This document shows, piece by piece, positions 9,059-18,099 of a DNA stretch of 64,000 bases (position 1 is its first letter; every line of letters begins with the position of its first letter). A model generated the notes under the pieces. It saw nothing but the letters and a program-made list of their open reading frames with translations. It was not told the origin of the DNA and made no database searches. A program made the translations under genes and the position numbers. Source of the stretch: Burkholderia sp. Bp8963 (GTDB lineage Bacteria; Pseudomonadota; Gammaproteobacteria; Burkholderiales; Burkholderiaceae); NCBI RefSeq assembly GCF_003854275.1, contig NZ_QTQP01000005.1, forward strand, positions 161,925 through 225,924, in the 5' to 3' direction.

Positions 9059-9279
9059 AAGTTGCGGTTTTCAGTTCCGATTTTTTATCGGGCGGATTTT
9101 TGTTTCAGGCCTGATGCATTTTGAATGCGCGGATGTTTCATTTCTGATACTGAAAAAGCTTCTGCGGGAATCGGGTGAATTCCCGATGACGGGATTGAAA
9201 AGATGTGGATGACGTTCCTCGTCCGGAGGAAATCCGAACGAGCGATCATGCTTACCGGGCGCGCCGCCGCCGCGCCCCG

Positions 9280-10266
9280 TCATTGACCGCCGCTGGCGGC
9301 CCGTCGTGCGATCCGCATCGCCGCTGGCTGCATCTGATCGGGCAGTGCCGCCGCGCTGCGCGGCCGGTTCATGATGTAGGTCCAGAGCTGTTCGGCCGCG
9401 AGCCCGCGTTTGCGCGCGGAGCGGTACAGCCGGATTTCCAGCTCGGTGATCCAGCCGGCCGACCCCGCGCACACGAGGCTGCCTTCCGCGAGCTCCTTCG
9501 CGACGCAGCTTTCCGGCAGCCAGCCGATCCCGTGCCCTGCGACGACCATTCCTTTCAGCGCCTCGGACATGTGCGTCTCGAAGCAGCGGTGCAGCGCGTA
9601 CGGCTCGGCCGCGTTCAGCAGCAGCATCTCGACCACGTTGCCGAGGAAGGCGCCCGACGAATAGGCGAGCAGCGGCAACGGCTCGCCCGGCGTGCCGGGC
9701 AGCGCGAACGCGGGCTTGCCGCGCGCGTCGGGCGTGGAAACGGGCAGGATCCGCTCGACGCCGAGGCTCACGAACGGAAAGTGGTTCGGATCGAGCACGA
9801 TCGGCAACTGCGGATGGTGATAGCCGAGCAGCAGGTCGCATTCGCCCTCGACGAGTTGCTGCACGCCTTCCGGCACGTTCACCGCATTGACGCGCGCGGT
9901 CACGTGGCCGACTTCGCCGTTGAGCTGCTTCAGCCATTCGGGGAACAGCGTGAACACGAGCGTGTGCGCGACCGCGAAGCGCACGACCTGGTCGCTGGCC
10001 GCGAACTGGTCGTAGCCGTTCACGAGGTTGCGCGCCGCATACATGCTGCGCAGGATGTCCGCGGCGAGCCCGCGGAACATCTGTCCGGCCGGCGTAAGGG
10101 CGACCGGCGTGATGCTGCGGTCGACGAGCTTCGCATCGATCCACGTCTCGAGCGCAGCGATGCGCCTGCTGAATGCCGACTGCGTCAGGTGCCGGTTACG
10201 CGCTGCCCGGGAAAAGCTCTTGGTATCCGCGAGGCTCAGGAAATCTTCCAGCCACTTTGCTTCCAT
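9280..10266 (-). CDS. LysR-family transcriptional regulator, HypT/YjiE-like
   Basis: A 328-residue LysR regulator. The start MEAKWLEDFLSL is chosen because it aligns with the conserved N-terminus of this subgroup; the open frame extends 20 codons further without a ribosome site. The winged helix-turn-helix occupies residues 1-60 (FSRAARNRHLTQSAFSRRIAALE), and the rest is the two-lobed effector domain. The N-terminal sequence (ME-KWL-DF, SQ/TQSAFSRRI-ALE, TPxxLTxxG) resembles E. coli HypT (YjiE), a hypochlorite-responsive regulator; I saw this from memory, not from a search. The gene reads towards the repeat region and has no divergent partner close by. Confidence 0.85.
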   Translation of the reverse strand: MEAKWLEDFLSLADTKSFSRAARNRHLTQSAFSRRIAALETWIDAKLVDRSITPVALTPAGQMFRGLAADILRSMYAARNLVNGYDQFAASDQVVRFAVAHTLVFTLFPEWLKQLNGEVGHVTARVNAVNVPEGVQQLVEGECDLLLGYHHPQLPIVLDPNHFPFVSLGVERILPVSTPDARGKPAFALPGTPGEPLPLLAYSSGAFLGNVVEMLLLNAAEPYALHRCFETHMSEALKGMVVAGHGIGWLPESCVAKELAEGSLVCAGSAGWITELEIRLYRSARKRGLAAEQLWTYIMNRPRSAAALPDQMQPAAMRIARRAASGGQ

Positions 10267-11055
10267 ATCGATCGTCGTCTTGTGTAGTCGGGCGCGTGTT
10301 TGTGCCAGGGTGCCATTTCGCGGCACGAACTTTCTAGCGTACCGCGCCTCGCGCCGCGCATGCCGATGTTTTTTTTCGATCGGTGTCAGTCGAAATATGC
10401 ATGAGCGTTGTCGCGGTAAATACGGCTGCTTAACGTTCGAGTGCCGGACACGGCTAACCGGTTAGTTCAGCGCGTCGGAACGCGCCGGCTGGCCGTGCAC
10501 GGTACTTCCCCCCGGGCCGGCCGCGCGGTGCGCGTGCCGGTCCGCCTTCTTGCCGACTCCGCGCAGCGCGACCGGGCACCGGGCCGTCCGGTCGCGCTGC
10601 CGTGCGTGGCGGCACGCATGCCGCGCTGCGGCAGTCGGGCGCGGCACATCGCGCCGTGGCGGCAGTATGGGCTCGCCGTGCTCCGCGATGGTGCGGGCGC
10701 ATATCGGATGCGCGTCGAATGCGTGTCGGATATGCGTCGGATGCGGCGGCGCATCACCGCGTATCGCGGCACGCGGGGCGACGGGCGCGCCGATCGCGAA
10801 TGCTGCACTGCAGATTGCACATTCGTGACACGCGGGAGAACTATGTTCGACATGCGCGGCGCAACATCGGTGCATGAACGCGGCGCACCGATGCCGCGAA
10901 TCGCGTCGCGCGTTGCACTGCCGTGGTGCGGCATGCCGCGGCAGCGGCGAAATGGGGGAAATAAATGGGGGGAAATACAAGGCACGGTCCTTGCTCAGCA
11001 GTGGTTACGCCGGTCCGGCATGCGCAATGCCGGGAAAACGATGGAGAACAAATCG
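10267..11055. other. Intergenic region of 0.79 kb with an 11-bp tandem repeat
   Basis: No gene is convincing here. A plus-strand open frame runs through it into the ATP-grasp gene, but its translation is Arg/Ala/Cys-rich with no homology I recognise. Four contiguous 11-bp units (TCGGATGCGCG, TCGAATGCGTG, TCGGATATGCG, TCGGATGCGGC) lie at 10704-10747. Two G-runs with a shared GGGGGAAAT pattern lie at about 10955-10975, just upstream of the ATP-grasp start. The promoter of the ATP-grasp/transglutaminase operon should be in this stretch; I could not place it confidently. Confidence 0.45.
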
Positions 11056-12471
11056 ATGAAGCCATTCGATGAAATGCTGCAATCCGGCGACATGGTCAGG
11101 GCGCCTTACGCGCGCCTGAAGCAGTGGCTCGACACGCAGAACCCCGCGAGCCTCGCCCAGAAGGCCCGTGACGCGGAGAACGTATTCCGCAAGACGGGCA
11201 TCACGTTCGCCGTCTACGGCGATTCGGAAGCCGCCGAGCGGCTGATTCCGTTCGACATCGTGCCGCGCATCCTCTCCGGGCGGGAGTGGAGCCGGCTGTC
11301 GCTCGGCATCGAGCAGCGCGTGATGGCGCTCAATGCGTTCCTCGACGACATCTATCACCGCCAGGAAATCGTGCGCGCCGGGATCGTCCCGAAGCACCTG
11401 ATCACGCACAACGACGCGTTCCTGCCGGAGATGATCGACTTCCGGCCGCCCGGAAACGTTTACACGCACATCATCGGCGTCGACATCGTGCGCACCGGCG
11501 AGAACCAGTTCTACGTGCTGGAGGACAACGCGCGCACGCCGTCCGGCGTGTCGTACATGCTGGAAAACCGCGAGACGATGATGCAGCTCTTTCCCGAGCT
11601 GTTCCAGCAGGTCAAGGTGCGGCCGGTCGAGACCTATCCGCAGATGCTGCGCCAGTCGCTCGCGGCCGTCTGCCCGCCGGGCGGCAACGCCGACAACCCG
11701 ACCGTCGCCGTGCTGACGCCCGGCATCCACAACTCCGCGTACTACGAACATTCGTTCCTCGCCGACCAGATGGGCGTGCATCTCGTCGAGGGCAGCGACC
11801 TGCAGGTGATCGACGGCCGCGTCGCGATGCGCACGACCGAAGGCTTCCGGGCGATCGACGTGCTGTACCGCCGCGTGGACGACGCATTCCTCGACCCGCT
11901 GACGTTCCGGCCCGACTCGGTGCTCGGCGTCGCGGGGATCATGGACGTCTATCGCGCGGGCAACATCACGATCGCGAACGCGCCCGGCACCGGCATCGCC
12001 GACGACAAGGCGATCTACTCGTACATGCCGGAGATCGTCGAGTTCTACACGGGCCGCAAGGCGCTGCTCGAGAACGTGCCGACCTGGCGCTGCGGCGATG
12101 CGGACAGCCTGAAGTACGTGCTCGAGCATCTCGACGAGCTGGTCGTGAAGGAGGTGCACGGCTCGGGCGGCTACGGGATGCTGGTCGGGCCGTGCGCGTC
12201 GAAGGCCGAGATCGACGCGTTCGCCGCGAAGCTGCGCGCGCGCCCGGCGAACTACATCGCGCAGCCGACGCTGGCGCTGTCCACGACGCCGATCCTGACC
12301 GAGGCCGGCCTCGCGCCGCGCCACGTCGACCTGCGGCCGTTCGTGCTGGTGTCGGACCGCATCCGGATTACGCCGGGCGGCCTGACGCGGGTCGCGCTGA
12401 AGGAGGGTTCGCTCGTTGTCAACTCGAGCCAGGGCGGCGGCACCAAGGACACCTGGGTGCTGGCCGACTGA
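11056..12471 (+). CDS. Circularly permuted ATP-grasp protein (predicted amidoligase)
   Basis: A 471-residue member of the circularly permuted ATP-grasp type 2 family (COG2308, DUF404/DUF407). The family is predicted to form amide or peptide bonds with ATP, but substrate and product are unknown. Visible family stretches are GITFAVYGDSEAAERLIPFD, the ATP-grasp-like VLEDNARTPSGVSYMLENR, LTPGIHNSAYYEHSFLA, RRVDDAFLDPLTFR, VVKEVHGSGGYGMLVGP and the C-terminal SSQGGGTKDTWVL. The start MKPFDEML is taken because GGAG lies 9 nt upstream; MENKSMKPF five codons earlier is the alternative. First gene of a six-gene plus-strand group, followed 67 bp later by the alpha-E gene, its usual partner. Confidence 0.92.
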   Translation: MKPFDEMLQSGDMVRAPYARLKQWLDTQNPASLAQKARDAENVFRKTGITFAVYGDSEAAERLIPFDIVPRILSGREWSRLSLGIEQRVMALNAFLDDIYHRQEIVRAGIVPKHLITHNDAFLPEMIDFRPPGNVYTHIIGVDIVRTGENQFYVLEDNARTPSGVSYMLENRETMMQLFPELFQQVKVRPVETYPQMLRQSLAAVCPPGGNADNPTVAVLTPGIHNSAYYEHSFLADQMGVHLVEGSDLQVIDGRVAMRTTEGFRAIDVLYRRVDDAFLDPLTFRPDSVLGVAGIMDVYRAGNITIANAPGTGIADDKAIYSYMPEIVEFYTGRKALLENVPTWRCGDADSLKYVLEHLDELVVKEVHGSGGYGMLVGPCASKAEIDAFAAKLRARPANYIAQPTLALSTTPILTEAGLAPRHVDLRPFVLVSDRIRITPGGLTRVALKEGSLVVNSSQGGGTKDTWVLAD

Positions 12472-12489
12472 GCGGAACACGGCGACAGC

Positions 12490-12512
12490 GCGCGCCGGCC
12501 ATCACGGCGCGC
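12490..12512 (+). repeat. Intercistronic hairpin between ATP-grasp and alpha-E genes
   Basis: GCGCGCCG and CGGCGCGC form a perfect 8-bp stem around a 7-nt loop. No T-run follows, so it is more likely an mRNA-stability or partial attenuation structure than a full terminator. Confidence 0.4.
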
Positions 12513-12538
12513 GAACGGAACAACGACGGAGTGGACAG

Positions 12539-13480
12539 ATGCTTCTTGGACGCACTGCGAGCGGTCTCTACTGGATGTACCGCTATATCGAGCGCGCGGA
12601 GAACACCGCGCGGATCGTCGATGCCGGGCTGCGGATGGCGCTGACGCGCACGTCCGACGCACCGGCGGAATGGTCGTCGGTGCTCGTCAGTTCGGGCGCG
12701 GACGACGCCTACCGGCAGAAATACGACGCGTACGCGGCCGACACCGTGACCGACTACCTGCTGCGCGATCGCGAAAACGCGTCGAGCGTGCTGGCGTGCA
12801 TCGAGGCCGCGCGCTCGAACGCGCGGATGGTGCGCACGGCGCTCACGCGCGAGGCGTGGGAGAGCGTGAACGGCGCGTGGCTGTCGCTGAAGCGCGTGCT
12901 CGCGCAGCCCGTGCCGGAGGGCGACCTGCCGGCCGTGCTCGACCAGGTCAAGCGCGAGACCGCGCTGATCCTCGGCAGCTTCTACAGCACGATGCTGCGC
13001 AACGAGATCTTCGATTTCGCGCAGATCGGCGCATTCGTCGAGCGGGCCGACAACACCGCGCGGATCCTCGACGTGAAGTACCACCTGCTGCTGCCGTCGG
13101 TCACGCACGTCGGCACGATCCTCGACAACTACCAGTGGGAAACGATCCTGCGCTGCGTGGCCGCGCATCGCTCGTACCGCTGGGTGTACGACGTGCAGTA
13201 CAAGCCGCTCAACATCGCCGACTATCTGATCCTGAACGGCCGGATGCCGCGCTCGCTGCGCTATTGCTACGGCCGCGTCGTGTCGAGCCTCGACCTGCTC
13301 GCGAAGGATTACGGCGTCACGCACCCGTGTCACGACACCGCCACGAAGATCCTGCAAATGTTGTCCGACACCAGCGTCGAACGGATCTTCAAGAATGGCC
13401 TGCACGAATTCCTGACCGACTTCATCGGCCGCAACAACAGCTTGGGGCTCGAAATCGCCCAGGCGTACAACTTCGACTGA
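12539..13480 (+). CDS. Alpha-E domain protein
   Basis: A 313-residue all-helical alpha-E domain protein (COG2307, DUF403). It begins with the diagnostic MLLGRTASGLYWMYRYIERAENTAR stretch and has a second family block DFAQIGAFVERADNTARILD and LPRS/MPRSLRYCY near the C-terminus. Alpha-E proteins occur almost only beside permuted ATP-grasp and transglutaminase-like genes, and are thought to help the ligase or bind its substrate; the biochemical role is unproven. GGAG lies 9 nt upstream of the ATG. The next gene starts 8 bp after its stop, so the genes are co-transcribed. Confidence 0.92.
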   Translation: MLLGRTASGLYWMYRYIERAENTARIVDAGLRMALTRTSDAPAEWSSVLVSSGADDAYRQKYDAYAADTVTDYLLRDRENASSVLACIEAARSNARMVRTALTREAWESVNGAWLSLKRVLAQPVPEGDLPAVLDQVKRETALILGSFYSTMLRNEIFDFAQIGAFVERADNTARILDVKYHLLLPSVTHVGTILDNYQWETILRCVAAHRSYRWVYDVQYKPLNIADYLILNGRMPRSLRYCYGRVVSSLDLLAKDYGVTHPCHDTATKILQMLSDTSVERIFKNGLHEFLTDFIGRNNSLGLEIAQAYNFD

Positions 13481-13488
13481 GACTTGCC

Positions 13489-14463
13489 ATGCGACTCGCC
13501 ATCCGACACATCTCGCGTTATCAGTTCGACGATCAGGTTACCCACGTGCTGCAGCGGCTGCGGCTGCGCCCGCAATCGGGGCCCGGCCAGACGGTGCGTG
13601 CATGGCAGGTCACGATCGACGGCGTCGAGCCGACGCTCTCCTACGCTGACGGGCTCGGCAACCGCATCGATCTCGTGCGGCACGATCGCGGCGCGAAGCC
13701 GGAGATCGTGATCGTCGCGGCGGGCGTCGTCGAGACGCAGGACCGCGCGGGGATCCTCGGCCAGGTCGAAGCCTATGCGCCGCCGTGGATCTTCGAGCGC
13801 GAGACCGAGCTCACGAAAGCGGGCGACACGGTCCGTGCGCTCGCCGACGCGCTGCCGATCGAGCAGCGCAGCCTCGACGCGCTGCACTGGCTGATGACCG
13901 AAGTGCACGGCCGCATCGCGTATGCGCCGAATGCACCGGACACGCCCGTCGACGCCGAAACCGCGCTGCAGAGCGGCGAGGGCACGAGCCGCGATCATGC
14001 GCATGCGTTCATTGCCGCCGCGCGGGTGCTGAAGATCCCGGCCCGCTACGTGTCCGGCTACGTGCTCGCCGACAGCGCGATGCAGCGCATCGCCGACGCA
14101 AAGCAGCACGGCGGCGGCGCGGACGAGGAGGAAGCCGTCGCGCTGCAAAGCGGCGAACGGATGCAGCAGGCGCTCGCCGCGTCGCACGCGTCGCAGTCGC
14201 AGGGCATGCCGCGGCCGGCGCTCGGCGCGCAGCAGCAGGCGGCCGCGCTGATGCAGCCGCCCGCCGGCCATGCGTGGGCCGAGGCGTATGTCGACGGGCT
14301 CGGCTGGGTCGGCTTCGATCCGTTCATGAACCGCTGCCCGGACGAGCGCTACGTGCGCATCGCGGTCGGCCTCGACTATCGCGACGCGCAACCGGTGACG
14401 GGCTCCGGCACGAAACCGCTCGGCGTCGACATCAGCGTCGTGCAGTCGCCGGAGTTGGTCTGA
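13489..14463 (+). CDS. Transglutaminase-like protein with Ser in place of the catalytic Cys
   Basis: A 324-residue protein of the bacterial transglutaminase-like family (COG1305): an N-terminal beta domain (RHISRYQFDDQVTHVLQRLRL) followed by the papain-like core. The core normally has a GVCRDFAH-type box with the nucleophile Cys; here it reads EGTSRDHAHAF, putting Ser167 at that place. The partner His261 (GHAWAEAYV) and Asp277 (GFDPF) are kept. Between them there is an insertion of about 45 residues rich in Ala, Gln and Glu (about 190-240). The protein may be a pseudoenzyme, a serine-based hydrolase, or a binding subunit. It is 8 bp after the alpha-E gene and 81 bp before the large transglutaminase/DUF2126 gene. 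Confidence 0.88.
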   Translation: MRLAIRHISRYQFDDQVTHVLQRLRLRPQSGPGQTVRAWQVTIDGVEPTLSYADGLGNRIDLVRHDRGAKPEIVIVAAGVVETQDRAGILGQVEAYAPPWIFERETELTKAGDTVRALADALPIEQRSLDALHWLMTEVHGRIAYAPNAPDTPVDAETALQSGEGTSRDHAHAFIAAARVLKIPARYVSGYVLADSAMQRIADAKQHGGGADEEEAVALQSGERMQQALAASHASQSQGMPRPALGAQQQAAALMQPPAGHAWAEAYVDGLGWVGFDPFMNRCPDERYVRIAVGLDYRDAQPVTGSGTKPLGVDISVVQSPELV

Positions 14464-14487
14464 CGCACCCCCGCCGCGCCGCGCGGC

Positions 14488-14505
14488 CGCGCCCGACCGG
14501 GCGCG
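14488..14505 (+). repeat. Intercistronic hairpin upstream of the DUF2126 gene
   Basis: CGCGCCC and GGGCGCG pair around GACC, a perfect 7-bp stem in the 81-bp gap between two transglutaminase-like genes. There is no T-run after it. Confidence 0.35.
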
Positions 14506-14544
14506 ACCGCCGGCCCGACCCACCCTGAACCGAGCCGTCCAGCC

Positions 14545-17500
14545 ATGCCCATTCACGTTGCGCTGCATCACACCACCCGTTACCGCTACGACCGGCTTGT
14601 CAATCTCGGTCCGCAGATCGTGCGGCTGCGCCCCGCGCCGCACTGCCGGACGCCGATCGTCGCGTATTCGATGACCGTCCGGCCCGCGCAGCACTTCGTC
14701 AACTGGCAGCAGGATCCGTTCGCGAACTACCTCGCGCGGCTCGTGTTTCCGGAGCGCACGCGCGAATTCGAGATCACGGTCGATCTCGTCGCCGAGATGT
14801 CGGTCTACAACCCGTTCGACTTCTTTCTCGAGAGCAGCGCCGAGCAGTACCCGTTCCAGTACGACGACGCGTTGCGCACCGAGCTCGCGCCGTATCTCGC
14901 GTGCGATCCGCAGACGAGCGCGGCGCCCGTGTTCCGTGCGTATCTCGATGGCGTCGACCGCACGCCGGCCGGCACGGTGAACTTCCTCGTCGCGCTGAAC
15001 CAGCAGTTGCAGCGCGACATCCGTTACCTCGTGCGGATGGAGCCGGGCGTGCAGACGCCCGAGCAGACGCTCGAACTCGCGTCCGGCTCGTGCCGCGACA
15101 GCGGCTGGCTGCTCGTGCAGCTGTGCCGGCACCTGGGGATCGCCGCGCGTTTCGTGTCGGGCTACCTGATTCAGCTCGCGCCGGACGTGAAATCGCTCGA
15201 CGGCCCGAGCGGCACGACGGTCGACTTCACCGACCTGCATGCGTGGTGCGAGGTCTATCTGCCGGGCGCGGGCTGGATCGGCTTCGACCCGACGTCGGGC
15301 CTGCTTGCCGGCGAAGGGCACATCCCGCTCGCGTGCACGCCGCAGCCGACCAGCGCGGCGCCGGTCGAGGGGCTGATCGACGAGTGCGAGGTCGCGTTCG
15401 AGCACGAGATGGCGGTCACGCGCGTGTACGAATCGCCGCGCGTGACGAAGCCGTACACCGACGCGCAATGGGGCGCGGTGCGCGCGCTCGGCGCGCAGGT
15501 CGATGCGGAACTGGCGGCCGGCGACGTGCGGCTCACGCAGGGCGGCGAGCCGACCTTCGTGTCGATCGACGACCGCGACGGCGCCGAATGGAACACCGAC
15601 GCGCTCGGGCCGACCAAGCGCGGCTATGCGACCGAGCTCGTGCAGCGGCTGCGCGCCGAGTACGGCGAGGGCGGCTTCCTGCATTTCGGGCAGGGCAAGT
15701 GGTATCCGGGCGAGCAACTGCCGCGCTGGGCGCTGTCGATCTTCTGGCGCGCGGACGGCCAGCCGGTCTGGCACGATCCGGCGCTGTTCGCGGACGAGCG
15801 CGAGCCGTCTGCGCAGTCGACCGACGACGCGAAACGCTTCATCGATGCGCTGGCCGCGCGCCTGAACCTGAGCGGCGAGCATATCCGGCCCGGTTACGAA
15901 GACGTGTGGTACTACCTGTGGCGCGAGCGCCGGCTGCCGGTCAACGTCGATCCGTTCGACTCGCGGCTCGACGACGAGCTGGAGCGCGCGCGGCTGCGCA
16001 AGGTGTTCGAGCAGAAGCTCGACAGCGTGGTCGGCTACGTGCTGCCGCTCAAGCGCGCGGACGAGGCGCCAGGCCTCGAAGGCCCGCGCTGGCAGACGGG
16101 CCCGTGGTTCTTCCGCGACGAGCGGATGTACCTGATGCCCGGCGATTCGCCGATGGGCTATCGGCTGCCGCTCGATTCGCTGCCGTGGGCGAGCCGCGGC
16201 GACTATCCGTACCTGGTCGAGCGCGACCCGTTCGCGCCGCGCGAGCCGTTGCCGGGCGCCGACGCCTTCCGCGCGCGCTACGTCGCGGCGGGCGATGCGC
16301 CGCGCTATCTGGCCGGCGTGCACCGCGAGGCGCCCGCGCAGACGATGATGCAGTGGCGCGACGACGGGACGGCCGGAGACGGCCGCGCGCAGCGGGACGC
16401 GAGCCGGCATCCGGAGCGCTTCGAGTCGGCCGCGTGGATCACGCGCACCGCGCTGTGCGTCGAGGTGCGCAACGGCATCCTCTATGTGTTCATGCCGCCG
16501 CTCGCCGCGCTGGAGGACTATCTCGACCTGCTGAACGCGATCGAGCTGACCGCTGGCGCGCTTGGCGTGAAGCTCGTGCTCGAAGGCTACCCTCCGCCGC
16601 GCGACGCGCGCCTGAAGCTGCTGCAGGTGACGCCGGACCCGGGCGTGATCGAGGTCAACATCCACCCGGCGCACGATTTCGACGAGCTCGTCGGCCATAC
16701 CGAGTTCCTGTACGACGCCGCGTGGCAGTCGCGGCTCAGCAGCGAGAAGTTCATGGTCGACGGCCGCCACGTCGGCACGGGCGGCGGCAACCACTTCGTG
16801 CTCGGCGGCGCGACGCCGGCCGACAGCCCGTTCCTGCGGCGCCCGGACCTGCTCGCGAGCCTGATCGCTTACTGGCACAACCATCCGTCGCTGTCGTACC
16901 TGTTCTCGGGGCTGTTCATCGGCCCGACGAGCCAGGCGCCGCGTGTCGACGAGGCGCGCAACGACCAGGTGTACGAACTGGACATCGCGTTCGCGGAGAT
17001 CCAGCGCAACAAGCTCCTGTATGGGCAGGACATGCCGCCGTGGCTCGTCGACCGCGTGCTGCGCAACCTGCTGATCGACGTGAGCGGCAACACGCACCGC
17101 AGCGAGTTCTGCATCGACAAGCTGTATTCGCCCGATTCGGCGACGGGCCGCCTCGGGCTGCTCGAACTGCGCGCGTTCGAGATGCCGCCGCATGCGCGGA
17201 TGAGCGTGGTCCAGCAATTGCTGCTGCGCGCGCTGATCGCGCGCTTCTGGGCGCTGCCGTACACGACGCCGCTCACGCGCTGGGGCACCGCGCTGCACGA
17301 CCGCTTCATGCTGCCGACGTTCCTGAAGATGGACTTCGACGACGTGCTGACCGAGCTGCGCGATGCGGGCTTCGCTTTCGATCCGGCCTGGTTCGCGCCG
17401 CACTTCGAGTTCCGCTTCCCGCAGTTCGGGCAGATCGCGGTGAACGGGATGCAGCTCACGCTGCGCGGCGCGCTGGAGCCGTGGCACGTGATGGGCGAGG

Positions 17501-17955
17501 AGGGCGCGAGCGGCAGCACGGTGCGCTATGTCGATTCGTCGCTCGAGCGCCTCGAGGTGCGCGTGACCGGCCTGAACGACAACCGCCACGTCGTGACCGT
17601 CAACGGCCGCGCGCTGCCGCTGCAGCCGACCGGCACCGCCGGCGAATACGTCGCGGGCGTGCGCTACAAGGCGTGGTCGCCGCCGTCCGCGCTGCATCCG
17701 ACGATCGGCGTGCAGGCGCCGCTGACGTTCGACATCGTCGATACGTGGATGCAGCGCTCGCTCGGAGGCTGCCGGTATCACGTCGCGCATCCGGGCGGGC
17801 GCAACTATGCGACCTTCCCGGTCAACGCGTACGAGGCCGAGAGCCGGCGGCTCGCGCGCTTCGTCGCGATGGGGCATACGCCGGGCCGGATGGATGTCGC
17901 GGCGGCCGCGCCGAGCCGCGAGTTTCCGTTCACGCTGGACCTGCGGCGGCCCTGA
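14545..17955 (+). CDS. Large transglutaminase-like protein fused to DUF2126
   Basis: A 1136-residue two-part protein. Residues 1-280 form a transglutaminase-like unit with an N-terminal beta domain (LHHTTRYRYDRLVNLGPQ) and an intact catalytic triad: Cys183 in SGSCRDSGW, His232 in LHAWCEVY, Asp248 in GFDPTSG. Residues from about 290 to the end are the DUF2126 region, starting ALGAQVDAELAAGDVRLTQGG and including LHFGQGKWYPGEQLPRW, GTGGGNHFVLGG and YLFSGLFIGPTSQAPR; this part is often likened to a catalytic domain of amidoligase systems but is uncharacterised. Length fits the family (about 1100). It is the central gene of the ATP-grasp/alpha-E cluster and the only one with an active-looking triad in its first half. 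Confidence 0.93.
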   Translation: MPIHVALHHTTRYRYDRLVNLGPQIVRLRPAPHCRTPIVAYSMTVRPAQHFVNWQQDPFANYLARLVFPERTREFEITVDLVAEMSVYNPFDFFLESSAEQYPFQYDDALRTELAPYLACDPQTSAAPVFRAYLDGVDRTPAGTVNFLVALNQQLQRDIRYLVRMEPGVQTPEQTLELASGSCRDSGWLLVQLCRHLGIAARFVSGYLIQLAPDVKSLDGPSGTTVDFTDLHAWCEVYLPGAGWIGFDPTSGLLAGEGHIPLACTPQPTSAAPVEGLIDECEVAFEHEMAVTRVYESPRVTKPYTDAQWGAVRALGAQVDAELAAGDVRLTQGGEPTFVSIDDRDGAEWNTDALGPTKRGYATELVQRLRAEYGEGGFLHFGQGKWYPGEQLPRWALSIFWRADGQPVWHDPALFADEREPSAQSTDDAKRFIDALAARLNLSGEHIRPGYEDVWYYLWRERRLPVNVDPFDSRLDDELERARLRKVFEQKLDSVVGYVLPLKRADEAPGLEGPRWQTGPWFFRDERMYLMPGDSPMGYRLPLDSLPWASRGDYPYLVERDPFAPREPLPGADAFRARYVAAGDAPRYLAGVHREAPAQTMMQWRDDGTAGDGRAQRDASRHPERFESAAWITRTALCVEVRNGILYVFMPPLAALEDYLDLLNAIELTAGALGVKLVLEGYPPPRDARLKLLQVTPDPGVIEVNIHPAHDFDELVGHTEFLYDAAWQSRLSSEKFMVDGRHVGTGGGNHFVLGGATPADSPFLRRPDLLASLIAYWHNHPSLSYLFSGLFIGPTSQAPRVDEARNDQVYELDIAFAEIQRNKLLYGQDMPPWLVDRVLRNLLIDVSGNTHRSEFCIDKLYSPDSATGRLGLLELRAFEMPPHARMSVVQQLLLRALIARFWALPYTTPLTRWGTALHDRFMLPTFLKMDFDDVLTELRDAGFAFDPAWFAPHFEFRFPQFGQIAVNGMQLTLRGALEPWHVMGEEGASGSTVRYVDSSLERLEVRVTGLNDNRHVVTVNGRALPLQPTGTAGEYVAGVRYKAWSPPSALHPTIGVQAPLTFDIVDTWMQRSLGGCRYHVAHPGGRNYATFPVNAYEAESRRLARFVAMGHTPGRMDVAAAAPSREFPFTLDLRRP

Positions 17956-17982
17956 GCGCCGCATGCACGAGGAGGAATCGCG

Positions 17983-18099
17983 ATGCGCGGGCGGCGACGA
18001 TACCAACCCGCCGCGGCCGGAATGTTAGGATGCCGGCTGAATGCGGCCGCCCGCCGCCGCGCGCCCGTCGCGCGGCGCGCGTGCGTGGCCGATCGCTGA
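17983..18099 (+). CDS. Possible 38-residue Arg-rich small ORF with a strong ribosome site
   Basis: In the gap between the DUF2126 gene and the second ATP-grasp gene, ATG at 17983 is preceded by GAGGAGGA at 7 nt, the best ribosome site of this region. It opens a 38-codon frame (MRGRRRYQPAAAGMLGCRL...) ending at 18099, in a different frame from the next gene. Composition is Arg/Ala-rich as expected from random GC-rich DNA, so it may not be a gene. It could be a short leader or, speculatively, a peptide related to the modification system. Confidence 0.22.
   Translation: MRGRRRYQPAAAGMLGCRLNAAARRRAPVARRACVADR

Noticed and set aside
10441..11040. Open frame in front of and in frame with the first ATP-grasp gene
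   Set aside because: Translation is Arg/Cys/Ala-rich and unlike the conserved N-terminus of the family, which begins near residue MKPFDEML.
13330..18006. Very long minus-strand open frame opposite the transglutaminase genes
   Set aside because: Antisense to several clear plus-strand genes; composition is Arg/Val/Ala-rich with no motif. It is a by-product of GC3-rich coding.
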